The notes: a model not told the origin generated them from the sequence alone. A DNA stretch of 64,000 nucleotides from Pseudomonas subflava (GCF_023823685.1 NZ_JAMXBF010000001.1:372001-436000); one strand, 5' to 3'; shown: positions 17,929 through 26,768, counted from the first letter of the stretch. Translations and numbers: made by a program.

Positions 17929-18756
17929 ATGACCCTGCAATCCCCACCCGACGAACAGAGCCGCCTGTGGAACGGCCCCGGCGGCCGCGCCTGGGTCGAC
18001 TCCCAGCCGCTGCTCGATGAGCTGTTCGCCCCGCTGGTAGCACCGTTGCTCGAGGGCCTGCGCGCGGGCGAACGGGTGCTGGACATCGGCTGCGGCACCG
18101 GCGCAACCAGCCTGGCCGCGACGGGCCTCGGCGCCGATTGCCTGGGCGTCGACCTCTCCGGGCCGATGCTCGCACTGGCCCGGAACCGCGCGCGGGAAGC
18201 GGGCAGCGCGGCCCGCTTCGTCTGCGCCGATGCTCAGAGCCACGACTTCGCGCCGGCGTCCTTCGACCGGCTGATCTCGCGCTTCGGCGTGATGTTCTTC
18301 GCCGACCCGGTTGCGGCGTTCGCCAACCTCCGTGGCGCCGCGCGGCAAGGCGCGTGCCTGCGCCTGGTCGTCTGGCGCAGCGCCGCCGAGAATCCCTTCA
18401 TGACCACCGCCGAGCGGGCGGCCGCCGGATCGTTGCCGGATCTGCCGGTGCGCCGGCCGGGCGCGCCGGGGCAGTTCGCCTTCGCCGACGCGCAGCGGGT
18501 GCGCGGGCTGCTGCAGACGGCCGGCTGGAGTGACGTGGAAATCCGCAGGCTGGATGTGCCGCTGAGCATGGCGGAGGCGGCGCTGTTGCCCTATCTGAGC
18601 CGCCTGGGACCGGTCGGGCTGGCGCTGCAGCAACTGGAGGAGGGCGCGCGAACCGCGCTGGCGGCGCGGTTGCGGGAGGCCTTCGAGCCGTTCGTGAGAG
18701 GCGATCGGGTGGAATTCGTGGCGGCCTGCTGGCAGATCGACGCGGTCAGACGATGA
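17929..18756 (+). CDS. Class I SAM-dependent methyltransferase
   Basis: The 275-residue protein has the SAM-binding motif I VLDIGCGTGATSLAA, motif II LGVDLSGPMLALARNRA and post-motif segments (SRFGVMFFADPVAAFANLRGAARQGACLRLVVW), in the Methyltransf_11/UbiE-like group. The substrate is unknown. The ATG at 17929 has CGGAG 8 nt upstream; an in-frame CTC/CTG-side extension to 17896 lacks a ribosome site. The preceding MerR/SoxR-type promoter suggests induction by a redox-active or toxic compound. It overlaps the 3' end of convergent cyaB by 11 bp. Confidence 0.85.
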   Translation: MTLQSPPDEQSRLWNGPGGRAWVDSQPLLDELFAPLVAPLLEGLRAGERVLDIGCGTGATSLAATGLGADCLGVDLSGPMLALARNRAREAGSAARFVCADAQSHDFAPASFDRLISRFGVMFFADPVAAFANLRGAARQGACLRLVVWRSAAENPFMTTAERAAAGSLPDLPVRRPGAPGQFAFADAQRVRGLLQTAGWSDVEIRRLDVPLSMAEAALLPYLSRLGPVGLALQQLEEGARTALAARLREAFEPFVRGDRVEFVAACWQIDAVRR

Positions 18757-20134
18757 CCTTGTCGCGCAGCTTCTTGGCCGCCAGGTTGAGCGCCTGGATG
18801 ACCTTCTCCTTGTCGTAGTTCTGGATGCCGTTGGTATCCAGGTACATGGAGAAGCCCGGCAACTCGTGCTCGACATAGCTGGAGCGGGCGCCCAGATCGC
18901 GGCGATGGTCCACCACATGGTAGATCTGCACCGGACGGCTGAAGCCCTTGACCGCGATCTGGCCCTTGTCGCGGCACATGATCAGGTCCTTCACCAGCGA
19001 GTAGGTCTCGTGGGAGATGAGGATCTCGCCGGCCTCGGAGGAGCTTTCCAGGCGGCTGGCCAGGTTCACTTCGCGGCCGATGATGGTGTAGTCCATGCGC
19101 GTGTCGGCGCCGAAGTTGCCCACGGTGCAGTAGCCGGTATTGAGGCCCATGCGGATCTCCAGCGGCTTGGTGATGCCCTGGGAGCGCCACTGCTGGCGCA
19201 GCACCTTCATGTGCTTGCGCATGGCGATGGCCATGGACACGGCGTTCAGCGCGTCCTTCTTGGCGCCCTGGCTGGAAGGGTCGCCGAAGAACACCAGCAC
19301 GCTGTCGCCGACGAACTTGTCGATGGTGCCGCCGTACTTGAGAGCGATCTTCGACATCTCGTTGAGGTAGGTGTTGAGCAGGTCGGTGAGCTGCTCGGCT
19401 TCCAGCTCCTCGGAGAGCTCGGTGAAGCCCTTGATATCGGAGAAGAACACGGTGAGCTTCTTGCGCTGGGTCTCCAGGCGTACGTGCTTCTTGCCGCTGA
19501 AGATCATTTCCCAGACCTGCGGCGACAGGTACTTGGCCAGGTTGCGCGCCAGCCGCGCGGCCTTTTCCTGTTCGCGCTTGATCTCGACGCGCGCCTGGGT
19601 CAGGCGCATGCCCTGTTCGTGGACGAAGAAGGCGGTGATGCAGATGTACAGCGTGGTCAGCAGCATGCTGACCAGCGCCACCAGGCTGGGCGTGGCAACG
19701 TCGATTTCCGGGCGGATCAGCGCGGTATTCAGGGCGATGCTGCCGGTCGCCACCAGCAGGGCCACGCCCATGTTGCGCAGGCCGCCGGCGACCAGCGAAC
19801 TGAAGGCCAGGGTCAGCAGGAACATCAGCGTCGGCACGACGGAGAAGCCCATCAGCACGGCGGCCGCGCCGGCGTGGACGGCGTCCAGGAAGAGCAGGAT
19901 CAGGTTGGTCTGCTGCGGGTAATCGCGCTTGAAGCGGTTGCCCAGGTGATAGGCCAGATGCGGATAGAGCAGGGCGTAGGGCACCAGCCAGAGAATCTCG
20001 TAGCCGAAGTGCTGGCTGTAGGTGCCGGCGGCGACCGCCGCGGCAGGCGCGATGTAGGCCAGCACGCGCGAATAGTATTCGCGAAGCAACGGGGCAGGCT
20101 GCGCCCTGGGTGTTTCCTGGACGGTGAGTTTCAT
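18746..20134 (-). CDS. cyaB: Class III adenylate cyclase CyaB (MASE2-type membrane sensor)
   Basis: CyaB makes cAMP for the Vfr regulon in P. aeruginosa. The 462 residues match its length. The N-terminal half (about 30-200) carries six membrane helices of the MASE2 type, followed by a helical linker and the cyclase domain (about 250-440). Catalytic features: first metal Asp in TVFFSDIKGFTELSE, second in KFVGDSVLVFFGDP, and the MDYTIIGREVNLASRLE transition-state segment. The ATG at 20134 gives the family-type MKLTVQE start; the longer open frame to 20218 has no support. A TATGAT at 20219-20214 on this strand is a possible -10. Confidence 0.93.
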   Translation of the reverse strand: MKLTVQETPRAQPAPLLREYYSRVLAYIAPAAAVAAGTYSQHFGYEILWLVPYALLYPHLAYHLGNRFKRDYPQQTNLILLFLDAVHAGAAAVLMGFSVVPTLMFLLTLAFSSLVAGGLRNMGVALLVATGSIALNTALIRPEIDVATPSLVALVSMLLTTLYICITAFFVHEQGMRLTQARVEIKREQEKAARLARNLAKYLSPQVWEMIFSGKKHVRLETQRKKLTVFFSDIKGFTELSEELEAEQLTDLLNTYLNEMSKIALKYGGTIDKFVGDSVLVFFGDPSSQGAKKDALNAVSMAIAMRKHMKVLRQQWRSQGITKPLEIRMGLNTGYCTVGNFGADTRMDYTIIGREVNLASRLESSSEAGEILISHETYSLVKDLIMCRDKGQIAVKGFSRPVQIYHVVDHRRDLGARSSYVEHELPGFSMYLDTNGIQNYDKEKVIQALNLAAKKLRDKVIV

Positions 20135-20296
20135 CAAGTGTGGACGATCCCTGCTGGATTTCTGACGCCTCTGGCGGGCGTCTACGGGCTCTGCAAGAGC
20201 CGAGCCAGGCGGGATCATAGCGGGACGCAGGTCACACAGCCAGCCCGGAGCGCCGAGCGGCGCTCCTGAACTGACCGGCAGGTCTTGCGGTTCGGG

Positions 20297-20332
20297 CCCT
20301 CGAGCTGGGCGGCGTCGCCCGCGAGGGTTTTT
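20297..20332 (+). terminator. Terminator-like hairpin in the cyaB upstream region
   Basis: Two stacked stems (CCCTCG 20297-20302 with CGAGGG 20322-20327; GGGCG 20307-20311 with CGCCC 20316-20320) are followed by TTTTT on the + strand. There is no recognised + strand gene upstream, so its role is unclear. Confidence 0.35.
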
Positions 20333-20341
20333 ATCCCGAGA

Positions 20342-20659
20342 TCAGAAGCGGATGCGGCCGGTGAAGGCGTCCTTGAGCATCACCCAGTCGCCCATGAAGC
20401 TGTACAGCGGGTATTTGAAAGTGGCCGGCTTGTTCTTCTCGAAGACGAAATGGCCGACCCAGGCGAAGCCGTATCCGGCCAGGGGCAGGGCCAGCAGCCA
20501 CAGCCACTGCTGGGTGACGATGGCGTAGGCGAGGATGCTCAGCACCAGCAGGCTGCCGACGTAGTGCAGCCGGCGGCACACGTCGTTGCTGTGTTCCTGC
20601 AGGTAGTAGGGGTAGAACTCGGCAAAGCTGTTGAAGCGTGCGGTGGTTTCAGCGCTCAT
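20342..20659 (-). CDS. DUF962 / Mpo1-like small membrane protein
   Basis: The 105-residue protein has two to three hydrophobic helices (about 32-68) and the DUF962 pattern: FAEFYPYYLQEHSNDVCRRLHYVGSLL near the N-terminus and GYGFAWVGHFVFEKNKPATFKYP after the helices. The yeast relative Mpo1 is an iron-dependent dioxygenase of fatty-acid alpha-oxidation, and the conserved histidines (HSN, LHY, GHF) that would bind metal are present. Function in bacteria is untested. It lies 207 bp upstream of cyaB on the same strand. Confidence 0.85.
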   Translation of the reverse strand: MSAETTARFNSFAEFYPYYLQEHSNDVCRRLHYVGSLLVLSILAYAIVTQQWLWLLALPLAGYGFAWVGHFVFEKNKPATFKYPLYSFMGDWVMLKDAFTGRIRF

Positions 20660-20759
20660 GGCGTACCTCCTGTCATTGTCGACCGCAGTCTAGGCGGGCC
20701 TCGCCCCGACGGTCAGTGACATAGGGTGCCAGTTTAGTATCCCTGCGCGCCGGCCCCGC

Positions 20760-20966
20760 TTACTTCTTGCCGGGAATGGGGAAGGACTTCAGCGTCTCGC
20801 GCAGGATCTTTCTGGCGACGTCTTCCGGCTGCGCGGGCGCGATATCGACGAGGACGTCGTCGGCCAGGGTCTCTTCGTCCGCCGGCTTGGTAGCGACCTC
20901 CGCCTCGGTGGCCTGTTGCGCGTTGCGGTCTTCGGCTGCCTGCAGCTCGTCGTCCGATCCGATCAT
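20760..20966 (-). CDS. Small acidic conserved hypothetical protein
   Basis: The product is 68 residues if started at 20966 (MIGSDDELQAAEDRN). It is strongly acidic, Ala/Glu-rich and probably disordered in the middle, with a short basic amphipathic tail (ARKILRETLKSFPIPGKK). An in-frame start at 21050 would give 96 residues, but the extra N-terminus overlaps a region of ordinary intergenic character. I do not recognise a family. It lies between the DUF962 gene and a divergent AraC gene. Confidence 0.5.
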   Translation of the reverse strand: MIGSDDELQAAEDRNAQQATEAEVATKPADEETLADDVLVDIAPAQPEDVARKILRETLKSFPIPGKK

Positions 20967-21145
20967 GATGATGCCCCGTACTGCCTGTGCTGTTTTGCCG
21001 AATCCTAGCGCCAAATGGCCTGCGCCGAAACCGGGCGCCGGTCGGCTCATGGCCGCGGCACGCTCGGGGCCGGCGCTGTCAATTGCCGGGGCGGATTAGT
21101 ATCCTTGCGCCGCCAACCCGTGCGATTCATAAAACAAAAAAGCCG

Positions 21146-22147
21146 ATGAGCGAACGTACCACTTCCTCCAGCTGGGCTTCCGGCATCGTCCAGGCATTGG
21201 AGCTGGGCGGCGTCGACTGCCGGGCGCTGTTCGAGCGACTGGGCCTCGACTACCGCGCCCTCGACGATCCGGACGCACGCTTCCCGCAGGACGCCATGAC
21301 CCGCCTGTGGCACCTGGCGGTGGAGACCTCGGGCGATCCGGCCATCGGCCTGAACATGGCGCGCGTGGTGCGGCCTTCGTCCTTCCACGTGGTGGGCTAC
21401 GCGCTGATGTCCAGCCGCAACCTGCTGGAAGGCTTCAATCGCCTGGTGCGCTACCAGCGCATCATCGCCGAGGGCTCCGACCTCAGCCTGCGGCCGCTGC
21501 CGGAGGGCTACGAGCTGATCCTGGCGATCCACGGCGATCGTCTGCCGCCGGCACGGCAGAGTGCCGAGGCGTCGCTGGCCTATTCGCTGGCCTTCTGCCG
21601 CTGGCTCACCGGCAAGCCGATCACGCCGCTGCGGGTGAGCTTCCAGGGGCCGCCGCCGGCGAGCCTGGAGCCTTACCAGCAGGCCTTCCAGGCGCCGCTG
21701 AAATTCAACGCCGAACACTATTCGCTGCTCTACGCCCGCGCCGACCTGGAGGCGCCGCTGCCCACGGCCAACGAGGCGCTGGCGCAGCTGCACGACCGTT
21801 TCGCCGGCGAGTACCTGGCGCGCTTCTCCGAGAGCCGCGTCACCCACCAGGTGCGCCAGGTGCTGTGCCGCCTGCTGCCCCAGGGCGAGCCCAAGCGCGA
21901 GGCGGTGGCCCAGGCCCTGCTGTTGTCCGAACGCACCCTGCAGCGCCGCCTGCAGGAGGAGGGCACCAGCTACCAGCACCTGCTCGACGACACCCGCCGC
22001 GAGCTGGCCGAACAGTACCTGGCCCAGCCCAATCTGACCCTGCTGGAAATCGCCTACCTGCTCGGCTTCGCCGACCCCAGCAACTTCTTCCGCGCCTTCC
22101 GCCGCTGGTTCGACGCCACCCCGGGCGAGTACCGCGCGCGGTTGTGA
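21146..22147 (+). CDS. AraC-family regulator with Arabinose_bd-type N-terminal domain
   Basis: The 333-residue regulator has an N-terminal domain of the OruR/ArgR-like AraC group (about 15-195: ALFERLGLDYRALDDPDARFPQDAMTRLW, then VVRPSSFHVVGYALMSS). The C-terminal AraC DNA-binding domain is at about 235-333 (REAVAQALLLSERTLQRRLQEEG and LTLLEIAYLLGFADPSNFFRAFRRWF). The inducer and targets are unknown. The start at 21146 is the first ATG of the domain; the open frame further upstream overlaps the divergent small gene. It is convergent with trkH across a structured 167-bp gap. Confidence 0.9.
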   Translation: MSERTTSSSWASGIVQALELGGVDCRALFERLGLDYRALDDPDARFPQDAMTRLWHLAVETSGDPAIGLNMARVVRPSSFHVVGYALMSSRNLLEGFNRLVRYQRIIAEGSDLSLRPLPEGYELILAIHGDRLPPARQSAEASLAYSLAFCRWLTGKPITPLRVSFQGPPPASLEPYQQAFQAPLKFNAEHYSLLYARADLEAPLPTANEALAQLHDRFAGEYLARFSESRVTHQVRQVLCRLLPQGEPKREAVAQALLLSERTLQRRLQEEGTSYQHLLDDTRRELAEQYLAQPNLTLLEIAYLLGFADPSNFFRAFRRWFDATPGEYRARL

Positions 22148-22171
22148 GGTTTCAGCGGGTTTTTTCTGGGT

Positions 22172-22316
22172 AAAAAATTCGTTCTGAGCGTCGCGAGCGC
22201 GCCTCAGCCGTGGGCGGCCAGCGCGCAGCAAGCGCAGTGGACGCAAGGTCCATGAGCATTGCGAGCACTGCCCGCACGCGGATCAGGCGTGCGCAGCAGG
22301 TCAGGGCGAATTTTTT
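22172..22316. repeat. Structured intergenic element with terminal inverted repeats
   Basis: A 145-bp block between convergent araC and trkH is bounded by AAAAAATTCG (22172-22181) and CGAATTTTTT (22307-22316). The match resumes as CTGA after two mismatches. Inside are further hairpins (TGGAC-GCAAG-GTCCA; GCACGC/GCGTGC) and a near-repeat of TGAGCGTCGCGAGCGC as TGAGCATTGCGAGCAC. Both ends abut TA. The end T-tracts make it usable as a two-way terminator; the trkH stop codon falls at its right edge. Confidence 0.5.
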
Positions 22317-23769
22317 AGTGGCGCCAGAAGGCGGGGAGGAGGAGTACCAGTACGGTGAGGATTTCCAGCCTGCCCAGCAGCATGCCGGCGCTCAGCAGCC
22401 ACTTGGCCGTATCTGGCAGGCTGGAGAAGTTGCCGGCCGGGCCGATGATCGGACCCATGCCCGGACCCACGCCGGAGACGATGCTGGCCGCGCCGGACAG
22501 CGCGGTGATCCAGTCCAGCCCGCACAGGCTCAGGGCCAGCGCCAGAGCGGCGATGGTGATGGTGAAGAAGAACGAGAAGGCCAGGATCGAGCGGACGATG
22601 TCCTCGTCCAGACGGTGGCGGTTGTACTGCTGCTTGATCACCGCGCGCGGGTGCACCAGCTGCATCAGGTTGGCCTTGAGCAGGATGAAGGCGACCTGGA
22701 AGCGGAACACCTTGAGGCCACCGGCGGTGGAGCCGGAGCAGCCGCCGACGAAGCCCAGGTAGAAGAACAGCATGGTCGAGAAGCCGCCCCACAGGCTGTA
22801 GTCGCCAAGGGCGAAGCCGGTGGTGGTCATGATCGAGGTGGTGTTCACCGCCACGTGGCGCAGGGCTTCCAGCCAGTGCAGCTGGGTGGTCAGGGTGTAC
22901 CAGGTGGCCAGCACCAGCCAGCTGCCGACCAGTACCAGGATGAAGCCGCGTACCTGGTCGTCGCGCACCAGCGCGCGGAAGTTGCCGCGCAGGGTCGAGA
23001 CATAGAGCACGAACGGCAGGCTGCCGCAGATCATCACCACCACGGCCACCCAGTGCACGGCCGGCTGCTGCCATTTCGCCAGCGAGGAGTCGGAGGTGGA
23101 GAAGCCGCCGGTGGAGATGGCCGACATGGCGTGGTTGATGGCGTCGAACAGGCTCATGCCGGCCAGCCAGAAGCCCAGCACCGCCAGCGCGCTGAGGCCG
23201 ACATAGGCCACCACCATGTACTTGGCCACCATGTGCGAGCGCGGCATGACCTTGTCCGAGCGGTCCGAGGATTCAGTCTGGAACAGGCGCATGCCGCCGA
23301 TGCGCAGCATCGGCAGGATCGCCACGGCCATGGCGATGAAGCCGATGCCGCCGAGCCAGTGCAGCAGCGAACGCCAGATCAGGATGCCCGGCGACATGTC
23401 GTCGAGACCGGTGAAGATGGTCGCGCCGGTGGCGGTGATGCCCGACATGCTCTCGAAGTAGGCGTCGGTGAAGCTGGCGTGCTGGGTGAAGATGAACGGC
23501 AGGGTGGCGAAGACCGACACCAGCACCCAGCTGGAGACGGTCAGCATGTACATGTCGCGCGGGCGCAGCTGGCCGTGTTGCGGGCGGCCCTGGGCGATCA
23601 TGGCGATGCCGGTGACGAAGGTGATCAGGCTCGACCAGAGAAATGCGTTGATGCCCTGGGGCTGCTCGAACACCAGCAAGGTGCCCACCGGCACCAGCAT
23701 GCTCACGGCCAGGGTGATCAGGAAGATGCCGTTGATGAAGGCCAGGATGCGAAGGGTGGGCAGGGACAT
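22315..23769 (-). CDS. trkH: Trk-type potassium uptake protein TrkH
   Basis: TrkH is the K+-translocating membrane subunit that works with the NAD-binding ring TrkA. The 484 residues match the family. Four pore-loop filter regions are visible: SGITATGATIFTG, AISTGGFSTSD, GCSGSTAGGLKVFR and IVSGVGPGMGP, each with the conserved central glycine. About ten further helices surround them. The third helix-pore unit carries the STAGG segment typical of TrkH. The trkA gene is not in the window (usually near def/fmt). Transcribed alone, convergent with the araC gene; its last three bases belong to the inverted-repeat element. Confidence 0.96.
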   Translation of the reverse strand: MSLPTLRILAFINGIFLITLAVSMLVPVGTLLVFEQPQGINAFLWSSLITFVTGIAMIAQGRPQHGQLRPRDMYMLTVSSWVLVSVFATLPFIFTQHASFTDAYFESMSGITATGATIFTGLDDMSPGILIWRSLLHWLGGIGFIAMAVAILPMLRIGGMRLFQTESSDRSDKVMPRSHMVAKYMVVAYVGLSALAVLGFWLAGMSLFDAINHAMSAISTGGFSTSDSSLAKWQQPAVHWVAVVVMICGSLPFVLYVSTLRGNFRALVRDDQVRGFILVLVGSWLVLATWYTLTTQLHWLEALRHVAVNTTSIMTTTGFALGDYSLWGGFSTMLFFYLGFVGGCSGSTAGGLKVFRFQVAFILLKANLMQLVHPRAVIKQQYNRHRLDEDIVRSILAFSFFFTITIAALALALSLCGLDWITALSGAASIVSGVGPGMGPIIGPAGNFSSLPDTAKWLLSAGMLLGRLEILTVLVLLLPAFWRH

Positions 23770-23964
23770 CGGGTTCCTTTGCGCGGTTGCCGTGAGTCGA
23801 GTGTGCCAGGAAATCCCGCGAGCGGGCCGGGAGAGCGGCGGGGCGCCATTCTACCCCGACGACCTGCGCTGTAAATCTTCGCTGAGGGGGCTTCCCAGCG
23901 GCATGCCGATTCATAGAATAGGCGCAGCTCGCCGGTGCCCACCGGTTTCCAGAGTCAAACGACC

Positions 23965-24321
23965 ATGTTCGAAAATCCCTGTCTCACGTGCGGCGCCTGC
24001 TGCGCGCATTTCCGTGTGTCCTTCTTCTGGGGCGAATGCCAGTCCGCCGGCGGCAGCGTGCCCGATCATCTGGTGGAGCAGATCAGCCCGCATCTGGTGG
24101 CGATGATCGGCACCACCGCCAAGCCCGCGCGCTGCACCAGCCTGCTCGGCGACGTCGGCTGCGGCACCCGCTGCAGCATCTACGAGCAGCGATCCAGCTC
24201 CTGTCGCGAGTTCACTGCCAGCTGGGAGGACGGCGAGCACAACCCGCGTTGCGACGCCGCCCGCGCCGCCCACGGCCTGCCGCCGCTGACCCCGCCGTTG
24301 ATGCCGGAACAGGTCGCCTGA
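23965..24321 (+). CDS. YkgJ-family cysteine-cluster protein
   Basis: The 118-residue protein belongs to the CxxCxxCC zinc/iron-chelating family: [20 protein letters not shown] at the N-terminus, then [27 protein letters not shown] and a final [16 protein letters not shown]. Eleven cysteines lie in a cytoplasmic protein, consistent with a metal cluster. The function is unknown. The ATG at 23965 is taken because the family starts one to three residues before the first cysteine; the in-frame start at 23935 adds only ten unconserved residues. Confidence 0.85.
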   Translation: MFENPCLTCGACCAHFRVSFFWGECQSAGGSVPDHLVEQISPHLVAMIGTTAKPARCTSLLGDVGCGTRCSIYEQRSSSCREFTASWEDGEHNPRCDAARAAHGLPPLTPPLMPEQVA

Positions 24322-24389
24322 GCGCCCGCGGCTTTGGCGCGTCGCGCCTAAGCCCCTAGAATGGCCGCCTGTTTCCTCGGGAGAAGGCC

Positions 24390-24947
24390 ATGCAAGCCCT
24401 CGATCTGTTGCTCAATCGCGTCTCTGTCGGCCGTCTGCTGGAGCCGGCGCCCGACGCGGCCCAGCGCGAACTGATGTTCCGCGCCGCCCTGCGCGCACCG
24501 GACCATGGCCAGTTGCGGCCCTGGCGTTTCATCACGGTGGAAGGCGAGGCGCGCCGTCGCCTCGGTGAGCTGTTCGCCGGCGCGCTGGCGAGCGACCCGG
24601 CCACGCGCCCCGAGATGCTGGACAAGGCCCGCGCCATGCCGTTGCGCGCGCCGTTGCTGGTGGTGGCCGTCGCGCGTCTGGGCGACCATCCCAAGGTGCC
24701 GCGGGAGGAGCAGGTGCTGTCGGCCGGCTGCGCCGTGCACGGCATGCAGCTGGCGGCCCAGGCGCTGGGCTTCGGCGCGATCTGGCGGACCGGCGATCTG
24801 GCTCATCATCCGCACGTGCTGGCCGGTCTCGGTCTGGGCGCCGACGAGAGGATCGTCGGATTCCTCTATATTGGTAGCTTCGAGGGCGAGCGCCGCAGCC
24901 CGCCGGTGCTGGCCACGGCCGATTTCGTCAGCGCCTGGCAGGGCTGA
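24390..24947 (+). CDS. YdjA-type NAD(P)H nitroreductase
   Basis: The 185-residue FMN-dependent nitroreductase is of the short YdjA type. It starts LDLLLNRVSVGRLLEPAPDAAQRE, with the AALRAPDHGQLRPWRFITVEG phosphate/FMN-binding segment, the dimer-core AGCAVHGMQLAAQALGFGAIWRTGD, and a GFLYIGSFEGERRSPP end. YdjA-like enzymes reduce nitroaromatics in vitro; the natural substrate is unknown. It lies 68 bp after the YkgJ-family gene on the same strand and ends 9 bp from the convergent cpxA-like gene. Confidence 0.9.
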   Translation: MQALDLLLNRVSVGRLLEPAPDAAQRELMFRAALRAPDHGQLRPWRFITVEGEARRRLGELFAGALASDPATRPEMLDKARAMPLRAPLLVVAVARLGDHPKVPREEQVLSAGCAVHGMQLAAQALGFGAIWRTGDLAHHPHVLAGLGLGADERIVGFLYIGSFEGERRSPPVLATADFVSAWQG

Positions 24948-24956
24948 GCCCGCTGT

Positions 24957-26279
24957 TCAGGCCGTCAGCGGCAACTCCAGGGTGGCGACGAAGCCGCCCT
25001 GCGGATGGTTGGCTAGCAGCAGCCGACCGCCATGGCGCTCGGCGGCGCGACGGGCGATGGCCAGCCCCAGGCCGTGGCCCGGCGCCTGCTGGTGAGGGGC
25101 GCGGAAGAACGGCTCGCCGAGCCGCTCGAGCAGTTCCGGCGGGGCGCCGGGGCCGTGGTCGCGCACGGCGATATTCAATTGACCGGCCTGCTGCGTCACG
25201 GTCACCTCGATCGGCCGGTCCGCGGGGTTGAAGCGCAGGGCATTGCGCAGCAGGTTGTCCAGCGCCCTCGCCAGCATGTCCGGCCAGCCCTGGGCCGTGG
25301 CCTGCGTGTCTTGCAGGACGACTTCCACGCGCTGCTCGGGCGCGGCCAGCGCGGCATCGCCGATCAGTTCCTCGAGCAGCGGGCGCAGCGCCACCGGGCG
25401 CGCGGCGCCGGGGTCGGCGTCCAGGCGCGCGAGTTCGAGAATCTCACCGATCAGCGCCTCCAGGCGGTCGCACTCCTGGGTCAGGCGCCCCCACAGCTGC
25501 TCGCGCTGGGCCGGCTCGGCGCGTTCGGCCAGTGCCAGCGCCACGCGCAGGCGCGCCAGTGGCGAGCGCAGCTCGTGGGACACGTCGCGCAGCAGCTGGC
25601 GCTGGCTGCCGATCAGGTCCTGCAGGCGCGAGCCCATGCGGTTGAAGTCGCGGGCCAGTACGCCGAACTCGTCGCCGCGGTCGGCCAGCCGCGCCAGGCT
25701 GTTCTGCTGGTAGGTGGTCTGGCCCAGGTCGTGTACCGCGCCGCGCAGGCGCCCGAGCGGGCGGGTGATGGACAGGGTCAGCAGCAGGCTGACGGCGGTC
25801 AGCACCACCAGGGCGATGGCCAGCGCACTGAGCGGCCAGAACAGGCTTTCGCGGTGCCAGGCCATCATTTCCGGGTGGGGGATGCGGTAGATGAACAGGT
25901 AGGTCTCGCCCGTGGCGGGATTGCTGTATTCCTCGGTCAGGCGCCGCCAGGGCAGGCGGCGCGGATTGTCCTGGCGCGCCTCGTAGGCGGCGGCCCGGGC
26001 CGGGAAGGTGCCGTCTACCAACGGCTGGCCGTCTTCGCCGAGCACCTGGGTGTCGACCCGGTAGCGCTGCTTGCGTCGCTCGAGAAAACGCTGCGCGGCG
26101 ACCGGCCCTTCGCTGCGATACACCCGGCTCCAGCGCTCGGCGAAGTCGTCCAGCGCGGGGTGGTGGGCGAGCACCCAGGCGTCCTGGTTCAGTGCCCGGC
26201 CCAGCAGCATGGACAGGCCGGCGACCAGGGCGACCGCCAGCCAGAAACTGGCGAAGATGCGCCAGAACAGTGAACGCAT
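24957..26279 (-). CDS. cpxA: CpxA-like sensor histidine kinase
   Basis: This 440-residue two-pass kinase has TM1 (about 5-27), a periplasmic sensor (28-150), TM2 (about 153-175), HAMP, HisKA with the phospho-acceptor His in LLRDVSHELRSPLARLR, and an ATPase domain with N box NLLRNALRF, G1 DHGPGAP and G2 GHGLGLAIARR. The family role is sensing envelope stress and phosphorylating CpxR. Support for Cpx is the cluster: an OmpR-type regulator, an LTxxQ periplasmic protein between the two genes, and a CpxR box in the gap. Other envelope sensors (RstB/PhoQ-like) are the alternative. Confidence 0.85.
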   Translation of the reverse strand: MRSLFWRIFASFWLAVALVAGLSMLLGRALNQDAWVLAHHPALDDFAERWSRVYRSEGPVAAQRFLERRKQRYRVDTQVLGEDGQPLVDGTFPARAAAYEARQDNPRRLPWRRLTEEYSNPATGETYLFIYRIPHPEMMAWHRESLFWPLSALAIALVVLTAVSLLLTLSITRPLGRLRGAVHDLGQTTYQQNSLARLADRGDEFGVLARDFNRMGSRLQDLIGSQRQLLRDVSHELRSPLARLRVALALAERAEPAQREQLWGRLTQECDRLEALIGEILELARLDADPGAARPVALRPLLEELIGDAALAAPEQRVEVVLQDTQATAQGWPDMLARALDNLLRNALRFNPADRPIEVTVTQQAGQLNIAVRDHGPGAPPELLERLGEPFFRAPHQQAPGHGLGLAIARRAAERHGGRLLLANHPQGGFVATLELPLTA

Positions 26280-26302
26280 GGAGGGGCTCCTCGAACGACA
26301 AA

Positions 26303-26323
26303 GCCCGGCTCGAGGAGCCGGGC
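26303..26323 (-). terminator. Hairpin between the cpxP-like and cpxA-like genes
   Basis: A 9-bp perfect stem (GCCCGGCTC 26303-26311 / GAGCCGGGC 26315-26323) and 3-nt loop are followed on the minus strand by only TTTG. It is a weak terminator or mRNA-stability hairpin that could lower cpxA expression relative to the cpxP-like gene. Confidence 0.4.
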
Positions 26324-26339
26324 GGGTAGGGCGTGGGAA

Positions 26340-26768
26340 TTACTGGGCCTGCTTGGCCTTCTCGGCTTTCCAGGCCTCGAACTCGGCGCGTTCGGCGCGG
26401 CGTTTCTGCATCTCGGCCTTGCGTGCGTCGAGGGTCTTCTGCTGCTTCGGGGTGAGGATGGCGCGGAAGGCCTTGTCGTGCTCCAGGCGGGCGGTTTCCA
26501 GCTCTTTCTTCAGCGCGTCCTGATCGGCCTTGGGCAGCTTCTGCAGATACTTCTGGGTGATCTCGCGCGGGTCGTTCCTGCGTTCGTGCATCAGTTTGCC
26601 GAGCTGCTCGCGCTGTTCGGCGCTGAGGTCCAGGTCCTTGAACATCCGCATGCCGTGGCCGCGGTGCTCGCCATGCAACGGTTTGTGGCAGGGCGCGCCT
26701 TCCGGCATCGCCACGGCGAGGGTCGGCAGGCTGGCGGCCAGGAACAGGGCGGTAAGGGTCTTGCGCAT
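26340..26768 (-). CDS. CpxP/Spy-family periplasmic LTxxQ protein
   Basis: The 142-residue protein has a Sec signal (about 1-20, cut near AVA) and a helical mature part with both LTxxQ-type motifs: LSAEQREQL (about 49) and LTPKQQKTL (about 106). It is rich in Lys/Glu/Arg. Spy and CpxP are ATP-independent periplasmic chaperones; CpxP also damps the CpxA kinase. The gene sits between cpxR and cpxA and is preceded by a 128-bp gap with a CpxR box, so it is probably induced by envelope stress. AGGAG lies 8 nt before the ATG. Confidence 0.85.
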   Translation of the reverse strand: MRKTLTALFLAASLPTLAVAMPEGAPCHKPLHGEHRGHGMRMFKDLDLSAEQREQLGKLMHERRNDPREITQKYLQKLPKADQDALKKELETARLEHDKAFRAILTPKQQKTLDARKAEMQKRRAERAEFEAWKAEKAKQAQ

